Shown here piece by piece: positions 34,263 through 44,815 of a DNA stretch of 64,000 nucleotides. How positions within the stretch are numbered: position 1 is the first letter of the stretch; each line of letters opens with the position of its first letter. This stretch comes from Cytophaga sp. FL35 (GTDB lineage Bacteria; Bacteroidota; Bacteroidia; Flavobacteriales; Flavobacteriaceae). Under the pieces are notes generated by a model. The model ran no database searches. It was not told where the DNA came from and saw nothing but the letters and a program-made list of their open reading frames with translations. Both the position numbers and the translations under genes were made by a program. Location of the stretch: contig NZ_JACSOH010000021.1 in assembly GCF_014349235.1 (NCBI RefSeq), positions 1 through 64,000 of the forward strand. The letters are read 5' to 3'.

Positions 34263-36875
34263 ATGTGTAAATCGTCGCGCTTTAAATATATCGGTGCTAA
34301 AATAAGCCTATTATTCCTAGCGGTTGCGATCAATGCATGTAACACTCTAAAACGGGTAGAAGAAGATGAACTGTTACTTAGGGAAAACACCATTTTTGCA
34401 GATGGTGAAGAAATTAAGGACGAGGACATCAACAGTCTTATTCTACAAAAACCCAACACTCGAATTTTAGGGTATCCCTTAAGACTCAATCTTTACAATC
34501 TTGCAAAAAAAGACCCGGACTCTTCCTATCAAGCCTGGCTACATAAAAAAGAACATAGAGAGGAGCGTTTGGAGAAGCTTCTATCCAAAAAACAGGTAAA
34601 CCGGCTTGGGGAATCATTTGTAGTGAAGGGACTGAGCGAATGGCTTAAAAAAATTGGGGAATCACCTGTAATTGTCGATACCACAAAGGCCCGTAGAACA
34701 TTGGAGCGTTTAAGCGCCTATTACGGAAGCAAAGGGTATTTTAATAACAATACCACATACACCATAGATTCACTTGCCAAAAAACAACGTGCAAGCCTGG
34801 AATACAAAATTGAGTTGGGCAAACCCTTTTTTATTGATACCGTTAGCCACCAAATCTCCTCTAAGGCTATTGATTCCATTTATCAGGAATACCAAGAACT
34901 TTCATTTGTAAAAGCAGGAACTCAATTTGATTTGGCAGAATTTGCTCGGGAACGGGAACGTTTAAGTACCATTTTTAGAAACAATGGGGTCTATAACTTT
35001 CAAGAAAGCTCTATTTCCTATGATATTGCGACAGATACTACAAAGGTAGCAGATGACCAACAAATGAATATTGAATTGAATATTGACAACTTTAAAAGAA
35101 GGGGTGATTCTACCGTTACCTCTTCAGAATACAAGGTGTACAAATTTGATAAAATCAATATTTATACAGATTACCTTTTTAATGGCGAGGATACTGAGCA
35201 ACAGTCGATTGAATACGAAGACTATACCATATATTACAAAAACAAACTGAGGTTTAAACCAAAGACGCTTGCCAATGCCGTGTTTTTTAAAAAGGACAGC
35301 ATTTATAGAGAAATAGATCGGACAAGAACCTATAGACAAATAACCAATCTGGGAGTTTTTAAATATCCAACCATTACTTCCCAGCCTAGTCCAATTGGCG
35401 AAACCCTTGACGCCAATATTTATCTGGCTGCGAGACCAAGGTACTCCCTAGGTACCTCTTTTGAGGTAACCCGTTCCAACATTCAGCAAGTAGGCTTGGC
35501 ACTAAGTCCCTCCCTTCAGGCCCGAAATCTATTTGGAGGTGCAGAAAACCTTAGTCTAGCCGGTAGGGTAAGCATTGGATCATCCAACGATCCCAGTATT
35601 ATAGACAGCAGGTTTTTCAACATTCAGGAATACGGGGCAGATCTCAATTTGGACATCCCTAGAATCTGGTTTCCCTTATTTAACACAACAAAGCTAATTC
35701 CCAGCTATACCCTTCCCAAAACCAGGATATCCTTAGGAACCAGTTTTCAGAAAAATATAGGGTTGGACAAGCAGACCTTTAATACCGTTCTAGGCTACAA
35801 TTGGGTTCCGTCAGACTTCATAAAACACAATGTAGAACTTCTAAATGTTCAATTTGTACGCAACGTAAATATTGACCGCTTTTTTAATGTTTACCGAAAC
35901 TCCTATGAACAGCTGGACAACATCGCCAATAATTTTGACAGCTACTTAGACGAAGTCCAGTACCCTGAACTGGAGGAATATTTTGAATTAAACGGAGATT
36001 CCAGCAATCCAAGTTTAATTATTCCAGACGGAACTACCGGATTCACCCAAGCCATCTTGAATAGAGATGTTAACGCCACCGATGCCATTTATCAGTCCGT
36101 AAGTAGAATTGAGGAAAGAAGACAGCGATTGACCGAAAACAACCTAATTTTTGCCAGCAACTATACCCTTAACCTAAATAACAGGGAAGGCATTACAGAT
36201 AATAATTTTTACCAGTTTCGTTTTAAATTGGAAAGTGCGGGCAACCTATTGTCCACAATTTCGCAGATTATCCCATTTGAAGAGAATGCCAATGAAGATA
36301 GGTTGGTATTTGGGGTTCCTTATAGCCAATATGTAAAAACCGAGTTCGATTATATAAAATATTGGAACGTATCCCGAAATAATGTCATTGCCTTTAGAAG
36401 CTTTTTCGGAATTGCGATTCCCTATGGAAATTCTGACAATATTCCTTTTGTACGTAGTTATTTTGCTGGTGGGGCCAATGATATTAGGGCATGGTCTCCC
36501 TACTCTTTGGGTCCGGGCCGTACAGATGCCGTAAACGATTTTAACGAGGCCAACTTAAAAATAGGGCTTAATCTTGAATACCGATTTCCTCTCATTGGCA
36601 ACCTTAAAGGTGCACTCTTTGCAGATGCAGGCAACATCTGGAACGTCTTTGATAACGTGGAAGACCCCGAAGCCACCTTTACCGGAATAAGCTCCTTAGA
36701 AGATATCGCCCTGGGTACCGGTTTTGGTTTGCGGTATGATTTCACCTATTTTGTTTTAAGGGCAGATTTGGGTTTTAAGACCTACAACCCTGCAAATGAT
36801 ATTTCGGATAGATGGTTGAATGATTTTAACTTCTCAAATGCCGTACTTCAAATTGGAATTAACTATCCATTCTAA
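34263..36875 (+). CDS. tamL: TamL-like outer membrane lipoprotein of the BamA/Omp85 superfamily
   Basis: 870 residues from ATG 34263 (a TTG at 34254 is in frame but less likely). The lipoprotein signal ends AINACN (Cys26 from this start), followed by the typical TLKRVEEDELLLREN and LILQKPNTRILGYPLRLNLYNLA. POTRA-like repeats extend to about residue 370, then a C-terminal 16-strand barrel with SFFGIAIPYGN, RSYFAGGANDIRAWSPYSLGPGR and a final strand ending NYPF. Bacteroidota use this lipidated Omp85 protein in place of TamA for outer membrane biogenesis. Monocistronic. Confidence 0.9.
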   Translation: MCKSSRFKYIGAKISLLFLAVAINACNTLKRVEEDELLLRENTIFADGEEIKDEDINSLILQKPNTRILGYPLRLNLYNLAKKDPDSSYQAWLHKKEHREERLEKLLSKKQVNRLGESFVVKGLSEWLKKIGESPVIVDTTKARRTLERLSAYYGSKGYFNNNTTYTIDSLAKKQRASLEYKIELGKPFFIDTVSHQISSKAIDSIYQEYQELSFVKAGTQFDLAEFARERERLSTIFRNNGVYNFQESSISYDIATDTTKVADDQQMNIELNIDNFKRRGDSTVTSSEYKVYKFDKINIYTDYLFNGEDTEQQSIEYEDYTIYYKNKLRFKPKTLANAVFFKKDSIYREIDRTRTYRQITNLGVFKYPTITSQPSPIGETLDANIYLAARPRYSLGTSFEVTRSNIQQVGLALSPSLQARNLFGGAENLSLAGRVSIGSSNDPSIIDSRFFNIQEYGADLNLDIPRIWFPLFNTTKLIPSYTLPKTRISLGTSFQKNIGLDKQTFNTVLGYNWVPSDFIKHNVELLNVQFVRNVNIDRFFNVYRNSYEQLDNIANNFDSYLDEVQYPELEEYFELNGDSSNPSLIIPDGTTGFTQAILNRDVNATDAIYQSVSRIEERRQRLTENNLIFASNYTLNLNNREGITDNNFYQFRFKLESAGNLLSTISQIIPFEENANEDRLVFGVPYSQYVKTEFDYIKYWNVSRNNVIAFRSFFGIAIPYGNSDNIPFVRSYFAGGANDIRAWSPYSLGPGRTDAVNDFNEANLKIGLNLEYRFPLIGNLKGALFADAGNIWNVFDNVEDPEATFTGISSLEDIALGTGFGLRYDFTYFVLRADLGFKTYNPANDISDRWLNDFNFSNAVLQIGINYPF

Positions 36876-36955
36876 CCTAAAAGAAATTCATTATTTATAG
36901 CTGGTACAACAAGGTAACTTCTTGTTACATCTGACCATCACAATCTTAAGTGAGC

Positions 36956-36988
36956 TTGGTCTTTAGAGATAATATTTTATTACTTTTG
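36956..36988 (+). promoter_or_regulatory. Promoter of fbaA (TTG-N22-TACTTTTG)
   Basis: TTG at 36956-36958 and TACTTTTG at 36981-36988. The ATG follows 29 bases after the -7 element. Confidence 0.65.
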
Positions 36989-37017
36989 TTGCATTAAATT
37001 TAGAAACCTAGAAAATT

Positions 37018-38085
37018 ATGGCCCACAATATTAAACCCGGAGTTGCCACCGGAGAGGAAGTTCAGGAAATTTTTAATTACGCAAAAGAGAAAGGATTTGC
37101 CCTTCCTGCGGTGAATGTAATTGGCTCCAATACCATTAACGGAGTTTTGGAAACCGCAGCAAGTCTTAACGCTCCCGTAATTATTCAATTCTCCAATGGA
37201 GGTGCCCAGTTTAATGCTGGTAAAGGTCTTTCCAATGAGGACCAAAAAGCTGCCGTTTTAGGTGCCGTTGCCGGTGCAAAGCATGTACACCAATTGGCTG
37301 AAGCCTACGGTGCAACCGTCATCTTGCACACCGATCACTGTGCTAAAAAATTATTGCCGTGGATAGATGGTATGTTGGATGCCAGTGAAAAACATTTTGC
37401 AGAAACGGGAAAATCCCTTTTTAGCTCTCATATGATCGATTTATCCGAAGAGCCTATTGAAGAGAACATTGAAATCTGCAAAGGTTATTTGGAGCGCATG
37501 GCCAAAATGGACATGACCTTGGAAATAGAACTTGGTATTACCGGAGGTGAAGAAGATGGTGTTGACAATTCTGATGTGGACGACTCTAAATTGTATACCC
37601 AGCCCGAAGAAGTTGCGTATGCCTACGAAGAACTTTCTAAAGTAAGCCACCGATTCACAATTGCAGCGGCTTTTGGTAATGTTCACGGGGTTTATAAACC
37701 GGGTAATGTTAAATTGACACCAAAAATTCTTAAAAACTCGCAAGAATTCATTTCCGAAAAATACGGCGTTGAGCACAACCATATTGATTTTGTTTTCCAT
37801 GGTGGTTCCGGTTCAACTGTAGAAGAAATTAGGGAAGGTATAAGCTATGGAGTAATCAAAATGAACATAGATACAGATTTGCAATATGCTTTTCTATCCG
37901 GAGTTCGTGATTATGTACAAGGCAAAAAAGACTATTTACAGTCACAAATAGGCAACCCGGACGGTCCGGATGAGCCTAACAAAAAAGTCTACGACCCAAG
38001 GGTTTGGTTAAGAGAAGGAGAAAAAGCGTTTACAGAGCGTTTAAAAAAGGCTTTTGAAGACTTGAACAACGTAAACACCCTATAG
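37018..38085 (+). CDS. fbaA: Class II fructose-bisphosphate aldolase
   Basis: 355 residues. Zn-dependent cleavage of fructose 1,6-bisphosphate to DHAP and GAP. Visible motifs: HTDHCAKKLLPW (metal-binding His and catalytic Asp), ELGITGGEEDGVDNS, NVHGVYKPGNVKL and VFHGGSGS (metal/phosphate ligands), then MNIDTDLQYAF. Length and motifs fit the E. coli type. accD follows after 24 bases and is probably in the same operon. Confidence 0.97.
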   Translation: MAHNIKPGVATGEEVQEIFNYAKEKGFALPAVNVIGSNTINGVLETAASLNAPVIIQFSNGGAQFNAGKGLSNEDQKAAVLGAVAGAKHVHQLAEAYGATVILHTDHCAKKLLPWIDGMLDASEKHFAETGKSLFSSHMIDLSEEPIEENIEICKGYLERMAKMDMTLEIELGITGGEEDGVDNSDVDDSKLYTQPEEVAYAYEELSKVSHRFTIAAAFGNVHGVYKPGNVKLTPKILKNSQEFISEKYGVEHNHIDFVFHGGSGSTVEEIREGISYGVIKMNIDTDLQYAFLSGVRDYVQGKKDYLQSQIGNPDGPDEPNKKVYDPRVWLREGEKAFTERLKKAFEDLNNVNTL

Positions 38086-38109
38086 TAAGAATAATCCGCT
38101 AACGATAAT

Positions 38110-38979
38110 ATGGAGAATATGACGGCTTGGTTCAGAAGAAAGGAGAAGGGCATTCAAACGGCTACCGAAGAAAAGAAAGACACCCCAAAAGGCCTTTGGT
38201 ATAAATCGCCTACCGGGAAAATCGTTGAATCTGAGGAGCTGGCCAAAAACTTCTATGTTAGTCCAGAAGATGACTACCATGTTAGAATAGGCAGTAAGGA
38301 ATATTTTGAAATAATTTTTGATGACAATAAGTTTAAGGAACTAGATACTAAACTTACATCTAAGGACCCCTTAAAGTTTGAAGACACCAAAAAATACGCA
38401 GACCGTTTAAAGGACGCCCAAAAGAAAACCAATCTTAAGGATGCCGTTCGTACAGCGGTTGGTAAATCTTTAGGTAAGGATTTGGTGGTTGCCTGTATGG
38501 ATTTCAGCTTTATTGGAGGATCTATGGGAAGCGTTGTTGGAGAGAAAATTGCACGTGCCATTGACCACTCCATCAAGAAAAAGATTCCTTTTTTAATGAT
38601 TTCAAAATCTGGGGGCGCCCGTATGATGGAAGCGGCCCTGTCATTGATGCAATTAGCCAAAACATCGGCTAAATTAGCGCAACTGGCAGATGCCAAAATT
38701 CCTTATATCTCATTATGTACAGACCCTACAACGGGAGGGACCACTGCATCTTACGCTATGTTAGGAGATATAAATATTTCCGAGCCCGGTGCCTTGATCG
38801 GTTTTGCCGGACCAAGGGTAGTCAAAGATCTTACGGGTCAAGATTTGCCAGAAGGATTTCAAACTGCGGAATTTCTGCAAGAACATGGGTTCCTGGATTT
38901 TATTTCTCACAGAAGGGACCTTAAGAAAAAAGTGAATCTTTATTTAGATCTTGTACAGAACAATCCTGTAAGAAGTTAA
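38110..38979 (+). CDS. accD: Acetyl-CoA carboxylase carboxyltransferase subunit beta, without Cys4 zinc finger
   Basis: 289 residues (a second ATG at 38119 gives [11 protein letters not shown] and may be the true start). Forms the carboxyltransferase with AccA to make malonyl-CoA. The crotonase-like core is intact ([56 protein letters not shown]). The N-terminal zinc ribbon is kept in outline, but all four cysteines are gone: the usual WxKCxxCG reads WYKSPTGK and VCPxCxxHxR reads [11 protein letters not shown] 15-bp hairpin terminator follows. Confidence 0.95.
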   Translation: MENMTAWFRRKEKGIQTATEEKKDTPKGLWYKSPTGKIVESEELAKNFYVSPEDDYHVRIGSKEYFEIIFDDNKFKELDTKLTSKDPLKFEDTKKYADRLKDAQKKTNLKDAVRTAVGKSLGKDLVVACMDFSFIGGSMGSVVGEKIARAIDHSIKKKIPFLMISKSGGARMMEAALSLMQLAKTSAKLAQLADAKIPYISLCTDPTTGGTTASYAMLGDINISEPGALIGFAGPRVVKDLTGQDLPEGFQTAEFLQEHGFLDFISHRRDLKKKVNLYLDLVQNNPVRS

Positions 38980-39025
38980 CTTTATATTTCGCCTAGGCGG
39001 ATGAAAAAAACAGCCATCAGGTGAT

Positions 39026-39060
39026 TAAATCCCGCTACTTCAGGCAAGTAGCGGGATTTA
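39026..39060 (+). terminator. Terminator of fbaA-accD
   Basis: 15-bp perfect stem TAAATCCCGCTACTT / AAGTAGCGGGATTTA with loop CAGGC. Little T-run follows, so it may also act as an RNA-stabilising hairpin. Confidence 0.8.
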
Positions 39061-39115
39061 TCATATATTGCAGTCTGTACCCTTCCCCTTTTATTTAATT
39101 TTAATTCTTCCTTAA

Positions 39116-40834
39116 ATGAAAGTGGCCTGTTTATTTACCATCGTTTTCCTGTTCACCCTCTCAGCCTGTAAAAGTGAGAAACAGCCAAAAAAAGAGTTGT
39201 CCCAAAAGGCGCCTATTGGATGTAAACCGTTAACAACCGATGCAGATTGGTATAAAACAAATCAGAAAGCTCCTATTATTGATGGGCTCAATGTGCTTCA
39301 TTTCCCAACAAGTACAAAGGACAGCTTGGCCCAAGTGTATTTTAACCAAGGTTTGGTGTTAGCTTATGGCTTTAACCATGCTGAAGCTGCACGATCCTTC
39401 TATTACGCCACCAAGCTAGACCCCCAATTTGCCATGGGCTACTGGGGTTACGCCTATGTTTTAGGCCCTAACTATAATGCCGGTATGGAGGCAGATAACT
39501 ATTTACGTGCTTTTGATGCTGTAAACCAAGCTAAAAACCTTGCTTCAACCATAACTGAAAAAGAAAGAGGACTTATTAATGCCTTGGCAAAAAGGTATTC
39601 AAAAGAACCCCCTGAAGACCGATCAAATCTTGACAGGGCCTATTCGGAAGCTCTGAGGAAACTATTAAAGCAATTTCCAGATGATGCCAATATACAATCA
39701 CTTTATGCCGAAAGCATCATGGACCAACACCCATGGGATTTATGGGAGAGTAATGGAGACCCCAAGGTTTGGACATCTGAAATTATTTCACATTTGAATA
39801 GCGCCCTAAAAATTAACCCCGATCACCCTGGCGCCCACCACTTTTACATTCATGCCGTAGAAGCGTCAAAAAATCCAGAAAAAGCACTGTCCAGTGCACA
39901 AGCATTTGATGATGACCTAGTTCCCGGGGCAGGACATTTAGTTCATATGCCCTCACACATTTATATTAGAACCGGAGATTACCACAAAGGCACCCTATCC
40001 AATTTAAGAGCGGTAAAAGTAGATAGCTCTTACGTTTCTGCCTGTAATGCCCAAGGGGCCTACCCCTTAGCACTATATCCGCACAACTATCACTTTATGG
40101 CCGCAACGGCCACCTTGGAAGGGAATAAAAAAATAGCCTTGAAAGCAGCCAATAAAGTAGCTTCCCAAGCCAATTTGCAATTAATGAAAGAACCCGGTTG
40201 GAGCACTATTCAACATTTTTACACCATTCCCTACCACATAAATGTAAAGTTTGCGGAATGGGAGGCAATTTTAAAAATACCCGATTTGGACCCTAGCTTA
40301 AAATATCCCGCCGCCATTAGAAATTATGCTCGCGGCATGGCATTCATAGGGCTCCATGACCTTGAGAAAGCCAAATTGGAACTTGACAAATTAAAAAGTT
40401 TGGCCATAGACCCAGAACTTAAGGAAGTAACCATTTGGGACATTAATTCCGTGGATGTTTTGGTTCAAATTGCAGAGCGTATTTTAGAGGCTGAAATATG
40501 GGCAAAGGAACTTAACTTTGAAAGAAGTATAGAATTACTTTCGGAAGCTGTAGCCCTTGAAGACCAACTCAATTATAATGAACCCCCAGATTGGTTTTTT
40601 TCAGTAAGACATCATCTAGGGGCTGTGCAATTAGAAGGAAAGAAATACGAGGATGCCATTGCTACCTACATGGAAGATCTAAAAAAGTTCCCAAAAAATG
40701 GGTGGGCACTTCACGGCCTGCAAACGGCCTATAAAGCATTACAGTTTGAGAAAGAAATTCAAGAAACAAACAACCTATTGAAACAAATATGGGCCACCGC
40801 GGACATTGAATTATCCTCCTCTAGAATATGGTAA
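39116..40834 (+). CDS. TPR-repeat lipoprotein
   Basis: 572 residues. Lipoprotein signal MKVACLFTIVFLFTLSAC (lipobox LSAC, Cys18). Several TPR helix pairs: AQVYFNQGLVLAYGFNHAEAARSFYYATKLDPQFAMGYWG (about 70-110), ALKINPDHPGAHHFYIHAVEAS (about 235-256), and a C-terminal set near 480-560. Conserved HMPSHIYIRTGDY and an unusual number of His residues in the middle. Proteins of this layout are common in Bacteroidota and uncharacterised. No clear operon partner. Confidence 0.8.
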   Translation: MKVACLFTIVFLFTLSACKSEKQPKKELSQKAPIGCKPLTTDADWYKTNQKAPIIDGLNVLHFPTSTKDSLAQVYFNQGLVLAYGFNHAEAARSFYYATKLDPQFAMGYWGYAYVLGPNYNAGMEADNYLRAFDAVNQAKNLASTITEKERGLINALAKRYSKEPPEDRSNLDRAYSEALRKLLKQFPDDANIQSLYAESIMDQHPWDLWESNGDPKVWTSEIISHLNSALKINPDHPGAHHFYIHAVEASKNPEKALSSAQAFDDDLVPGAGHLVHMPSHIYIRTGDYHKGTLSNLRAVKVDSSYVSACNAQGAYPLALYPHNYHFMAATATLEGNKKIALKAANKVASQANLQLMKEPGWSTIQHFYTIPYHINVKFAEWEAILKIPDLDPSLKYPAAIRNYARGMAFIGLHDLEKAKLELDKLKSLAIDPELKEVTIWDINSVDVLVQIAERILEAEIWAKELNFERSIELLSEAVALEDQLNYNEPPDWFFSVRHHLGAVQLEGKKYEDAIATYMEDLKKFPKNGWALHGLQTAYKALQFEKEIQETNNLLKQIWATADIELSSSRIW

Positions 40835-40900
40835 CCATTGCCTTCATACTAGGTATTTCAATTAAACTGTATTTTTCATCATGGAATAACTAAATAATAG

Positions 40901-40908
40901 TATCTTTG
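40901..40908 (+). promoter_or_regulatory. -7 element (TATCTTTG) of rpsO
   Basis: TATCTTTG, 54 bases before the rpsO ATG, which leaves a ~50-base leader, long enough for autoregulation by S15. No TTG at -33. Confidence 0.5.
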
Positions 40909-40962
40909 CGCCCTGATTGAAAATCAATCGGATACATAATAATCATTAAAAACAATATTGGC

Positions 40963-41232
40963 ATGTATTTAGACAAAGAAAAGAAAGCCGAAATTTTTAA
41001 GCAATACGGTGGCAAAGAAGAGAACACAGGTTCTACTGAAGGTCAGATTGCATTGTTCACGTACAGGATCAACCACTTGACCGAGCACTTGAAAAGAAAT
41101 CAAAAAGACTATAATACAGAGCGTTCCTTGGTTCGTTTGGTAGGTAAAAGAAGAAGTCTTCTAGATTATATGATCAAGAATGATATTGTAAAATATCGTG
41201 AACTGATTAAAGAATTAGGTATCAGAAAATAA
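40963..41232 (+). CDS. rpsO: 30S ribosomal protein S15
   Basis: 89 residues, exact family length. Binds 16S rRNA early in 30S assembly. Signature KQYGGKEENTGSTEGQIALFTYRINHLTEHLKRNQKD and LVGKRRSLLDYMIKND. Located before pnp as in many bacteria, but here separated by a strong terminator. Confidence 0.98.
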   Translation: MYLDKEKKAEIFKQYGGKEENTGSTEGQIALFTYRINHLTEHLKRNQKDYNTERSLVRLVGKRRSLLDYMIKNDIVKYRELIKELGIRK

Positions 41233-41238
41233 AGTTAT

Positions 41239-41266
41239 AAAGGGACTGATTTTTTTCAGTCCCTTT
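41239..41266 (+). terminator. Terminator of rpsO
   Basis: 11-bp perfect stem AAAGGGACTGA / TCAGTCCCTTT with a T6 loop and trailing T-run. Confidence 0.9.
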
Positions 41267-41282
41267 TTTATTTACATAAAGA

Positions 41283-41407
41283 CCTCTATCTTAGAGGCAA
41301 ATTCAAAAAGCTTCACATAGTTTTTCATTGGTCAACACAACACAACAACTCCGGCCTATTAAATTGTCCGGTAAGACCATTGTTTAACAGTTCGCGCAAA
41401 TGCGAAC
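41283..41407 (+). promoter_or_regulatory. pnp leader with hairpins
   Basis: The 154 bases between the rpsO terminator and pnp contain CCTCTA/TAGAGG (41283-41297) and GTTCGC/GCGAAC (41390-41407), the latter ending 13 bases before the pnp ATG. A hairpin here recalls the autoregulated pnp leader of E. coli. No convincing TAnnTTTG promoter was found. Confidence 0.4.
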
Positions 41408-41420
41408 GTAAATCACATTT

Positions 41421-43664
41421 ATGATTCCAAAAGTATTTAAAGAGGTCATAGACCTTGGTGACGGTAGGGAAATTACTATCGAAACCGGAAAATTAGCAAA
41501 GCAGGCGCACGGTTCCGTGGTGGTGAGCTCGGGAAAATGTATGTTATTATGTACCGTAGTTTCCAACTATAAGGCCTCTGATGTAGACTTTCTTCCCCTA
41601 ACTGTAGATTACAGGGAAAAATTTGCAGCTGCAGGACGTTATCCCGGCGGTTTTTTTAAAAGAGAAGCACGACCAAGTGACGGGGAAGTTCTTACTATGC
41701 GACTAGTAGATCGCGTTTTACGCCCATTGTTTCCAAAAGATTATCATTCGGAAACACAGGTGATGATCCAATTAATGTCTCATGACGAAAACGTAATGCC
41801 TGATGCCATGGCTGGTTTGGCCGCATCTGCAGCCATTCAACTTTCAGATTTCCCGTTTGAATGCCCAATTTCGGAAGTGCGAGTGGGTAGAATCAATGGA
41901 GAATTGATCATTAACCCTACCTTTAAGCAATTAGAGGAATCCGACATTGATATGGTTATTGGTGCTTCTGCCGATTCTGTTATGATGGTTGAGGGTGAGA
42001 TGAAAGAGATTTCCGAAGAGGAAATGACGGAAGCCATCAAATTTGCTCATGAAGCCATTAAGGTACAATGTGAGGCACAAGTAAAATTAGCCGAAGCTTT
42101 TGGTAAAAAGGAAGTTAGGGAGTACGAGCCAGAAAGAGAAGATGCAGAGCTCGAGAAAAAGGTACACGGTCTAACCTATGACAAAGTGTATGACATTGCA
42201 AAGGCAGGCTCGGCCAAACATGAAAGAAGTGCGGCTTTTGAAGCTATTAAAGAAGAAGTTATTGCTTCTTTCTCAGAAGAAGAACAAGAGGAATATAATG
42301 GTTTGATCAGCAAGTATTTTTACAAAGCTGAAAAAGCTGCTGTTAGAGATCTAACGTTAAACGAAGGTTTACGTTTAGATGGGCGTAAGACAGATGAAAT
42401 TCGTCCAATCTGGTGTGAGGTCGATTATCTTCCTTCTACCCACGGTTCTGCCATCTTTACAAGAGGAGAAACACAGGCTTTGGCAACGGTAACTTTAGGA
42501 ACTTCTAGAGATGCCAACCAGATAGACATGCCTTCTTATGAAGGAGAAGAGCGTTTTTACCTTCATTATAATTTCCCTCCTTTCTCAACAGGAGAAGCTA
42601 GACCTATTAGAGGTACCTCTAGAAGGGAAGTTGGTCACGGAAACCTGGCGCAAAGAGCTTTGAAAGGAATGGTTCCTGAAGATTGCCCATACACTGTAAG
42701 AGTTGTTTCGGAAATATTGGAATCCAATGGTTCCTCTTCCATGGCAACCGTTTGTTCAGGTACTATGGCCATGATGGATGCAGGTGTTCAATTGAAGAAA
42801 CCTGTTTCAGGAATCGCCATGGGATTGATCACCGATACTGATAGCGGTAAATACGCTGTACTGTCTGATATTTTGGGTGATGAAGACCACTTAGGCGATA
42901 TGGATTTTAAAGTAACCGGTACAGCAGACGGTATTACCGCTTGCCAAATGGATATTAAGGTTAAGGGTCTTTCTTATGAGATTTTGGTCAATGCCCTTAA
43001 TCAAGCAAGGGACGGTAGGCTACATATCTTGGAGAAATTGACTGACACTATTGCTACTCCTAACGGGGATGTGAAACCACACGCTCCTAAAATGGTTACC
43101 AGAATCATACCTAATGAATTTATTGGAGCATTGATCGGACCAGGCGGTAAAGTAATTCAAGAACTTCAAAAAGAGACGGATACTACCATTGTTATCAATG
43201 AAGATCCTGTTACCGAAGAAGGAATCGTTGAGATTCTTGGTACCAATCAAGATGGTATAGACGCAGTGTTGAGGAAAATTGATTCTTTGATGTTCTCCCC
43301 TGAAGAAGGAAGCGTTTATGAGGTTAAAGTAATCAAAATGCTAGATTTTGGTGCCGTGGTAGAATACCAGGAAGCGCCCGGAAACGAGGTATTACTACAC
43401 GTTTCAGAATTGGCTTGGGAACGCACTGAAAATGTGAGCGATGTAGTAAACATGGGAGATGTCTTTGATGTTAAGTACATGGGTATAGATTCGCGTACAA
43501 AGAAGGACAAGGTTTCAAGAAAAATCCTTCTTCCAAAACCCGAAGGTTATAAGGAAAGACCTCCACGTAGTAACAACGACCGTAATCGCGGTAGGGACAA
43601 CAATCGTGGCAGGGACAACAATCGCGGTAGAGATAACAGGGACCGAAAGCCTAGAAGGGACTAA
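41421..43664 (+). CDS. pnp: Polyribonucleotide nucleotidyltransferase (PNPase)
   Basis: 747 residues. Phosphorolytic 3'-5' RNA degradation. Two RNase PH domains (about 1-230 and 310-540) flank an alpha-helical linker; the second carries the active-site [24 protein letters not shown] domain (about 556-615, [17 protein letters not shown]) and an S1 domain (about 630-705) follow. The C-terminus is an Arg/Gly/Asn/Asp-rich tail with three GRDNNR-like repeats, which should bind RNA or partners. Confidence 0.97.
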   Translation: MIPKVFKEVIDLGDGREITIETGKLAKQAHGSVVVSSGKCMLLCTVVSNYKASDVDFLPLTVDYREKFAAAGRYPGGFFKREARPSDGEVLTMRLVDRVLRPLFPKDYHSETQVMIQLMSHDENVMPDAMAGLAASAAIQLSDFPFECPISEVRVGRINGELIINPTFKQLEESDIDMVIGASADSVMMVEGEMKEISEEEMTEAIKFAHEAIKVQCEAQVKLAEAFGKKEVREYEPEREDAELEKKVHGLTYDKVYDIAKAGSAKHERSAAFEAIKEEVIASFSEEEQEEYNGLISKYFYKAEKAAVRDLTLNEGLRLDGRKTDEIRPIWCEVDYLPSTHGSAIFTRGETQALATVTLGTSRDANQIDMPSYEGEERFYLHYNFPPFSTGEARPIRGTSRREVGHGNLAQRALKGMVPEDCPYTVRVVSEILESNGSSSMATVCSGTMAMMDAGVQLKKPVSGIAMGLITDTDSGKYAVLSDILGDEDHLGDMDFKVTGTADGITACQMDIKVKGLSYEILVNALNQARDGRLHILEKLTDTIATPNGDVKPHAPKMVTRIIPNEFIGALIGPGGKVIQELQKETDTTIVINEDPVTEEGIVEILGTNQDGIDAVLRKIDSLMFSPEEGSVYEVKVIKMLDFGAVVEYQEAPGNEVLLHVSELAWERTENVSDVVNMGDVFDVKYMGIDSRTKKDKVSRKILLPKPEGYKERPPRSNNDRNRGRDNNRGRDNNRGRDNRDRKPRRD
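43584..43637 (+). repeat. Three tandem 18-bp repeats in the pnp 3' end
   Basis: AATCGCGGTAGGGACAAC and two variants (43584-43601, 43602-43619, 43620-43637) encode the NRGRDN repeats of the PNPase tail. Such in-frame repeats can change copy number by slippage. Confidence 0.9.
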
Positions 43665-43685
43665 ATCTCTGTATTTTAAATATTT

Positions 43686-43717
43686 AAAAGCCTCGAAATT
43701 TTCCTTTCGAGGCTTTT
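43686..43717 (+). terminator. Terminator of pnp
   Basis: 13-bp perfect stem AAAAGCCTCGAAA / TTTCGAGGCTTTT, 6-base loop, T-run after. Confidence 0.92.
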
Positions 43718-43833
43718 TTATGCCATTTAGCTAAAATTTTAAGTTTTTTTTACCCTCATGTAACATTTCTATGTTTTTTACGTATAAGTATATGCAACTA
43801 TGCATAACGCACGTAACAGAAAGGAAATTTTAG

Positions 43834-44697
43834 ATGAGACAGCTTAAGATTACAAAACAGGTAACCAACCGTGAAACGGCGTCTTTGGACAAGTACTTGC
43901 AAGAAATTGGCAAGGTAGATTTGATTACTGCAGATGAAGAGGTAGAATTGGCACAACGAATCAAGGCAGGCGACCAGATCGCTCTTGAAAAACTTACAAA
44001 AGCCAACCTTAGATTCGTAGTATCCGTTGCCAAGCAGTACCAAAACCAAGGATTGACCCTACCTGATTTGATCAATGAAGGTAACTTAGGTCTTATTAAA
44101 GCAGCTCAAAGATTTGATGAAACCAGAGGTTTTAAATTCATTTCTTATGCTGTATGGTGGATTAGACAATCTATTTTACAAGCTTTGGCAGAGCAGTCAA
44201 GAATTGTTCGTTTGCCACTGAACAAGATTGGTTCCATCAACAAAATCAACAAGACATTTGCATTTTTGGAGCAAGCTCACGAACGAGTTCCATCTGCAGA
44301 GGAGATTGCAAAGGAATTGGACATGACCGTGGAGGATGTAAAACAATCCTTAAAAAACTCAGGTCGACACGTTTCTATGGATGCCCCATTAATTGACGGT
44401 GAGGATTCCAATCTTTATGACGTACTTAGAAGTGGTGAATCTCCAAATCCCGATAAGGAACTTCTACACGAATCTTTAAGAACGGAAATCGAAAGGGCCT
44501 TGGAAACTTTGACCCCTAGGGAAGCAGATGTTATCCGTCTTTATTTTGGATTGGCAGGACAACATTCCATGACTTTAGAGGAAATTGGAGAAACTTTTGA
44601 CCTTACCAGAGAAAGAGTTCGCCAAATCAAGGAAAAAGCGATTAGAAGATTGAAGCATACTTCTAGAAGTAAAATACTTAAAACCTATTTAGGTTAA
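43834..44697 (+). CDS. rpoD: Primary sigma factor RpoD/SigA (short Bacteroidota form)
   Basis: 287 residues. Region 1.2 starts at once ([27 protein letters not shown]), so region 1.1 is absent, as usual for Bacteroidota. Region 2 ([38 protein letters not shown]...[10 protein letters not shown]), region 3, and region 4.2 helix-turn-helix ([27 protein letters not shown], about 246-272). This is the sigma factor expected to read the TTG/TAnnTTTG promoters seen across the window. Confidence 0.97.
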   Translation: MRQLKITKQVTNRETASLDKYLQEIGKVDLITADEEVELAQRIKAGDQIALEKLTKANLRFVVSVAKQYQNQGLTLPDLINEGNLGLIKAAQRFDETRGFKFISYAVWWIRQSILQALAEQSRIVRLPLNKIGSINKINKTFAFLEQAHERVPSAEEIAKELDMTVEDVKQSLKNSGRHVSMDAPLIDGEDSNLYDVLRSGESPNPDKELLHESLRTEIERALETLTPREADVIRLYFGLAGQHSMTLEEIGETFDLTRERVRQIKEKAIRRLKHTSRSKILKTYLG

Positions 44698-44815
44698 AAA
44701 ATTCACGTTTTGAATTACACGTTAAATTATCCTTAAATTGGAAATTTGGCATATTAGTTGTAATTTTGATAGTAACAACAGTTTATCATGACTGTTCGTT
44801 TTTTGATTGATGAAT

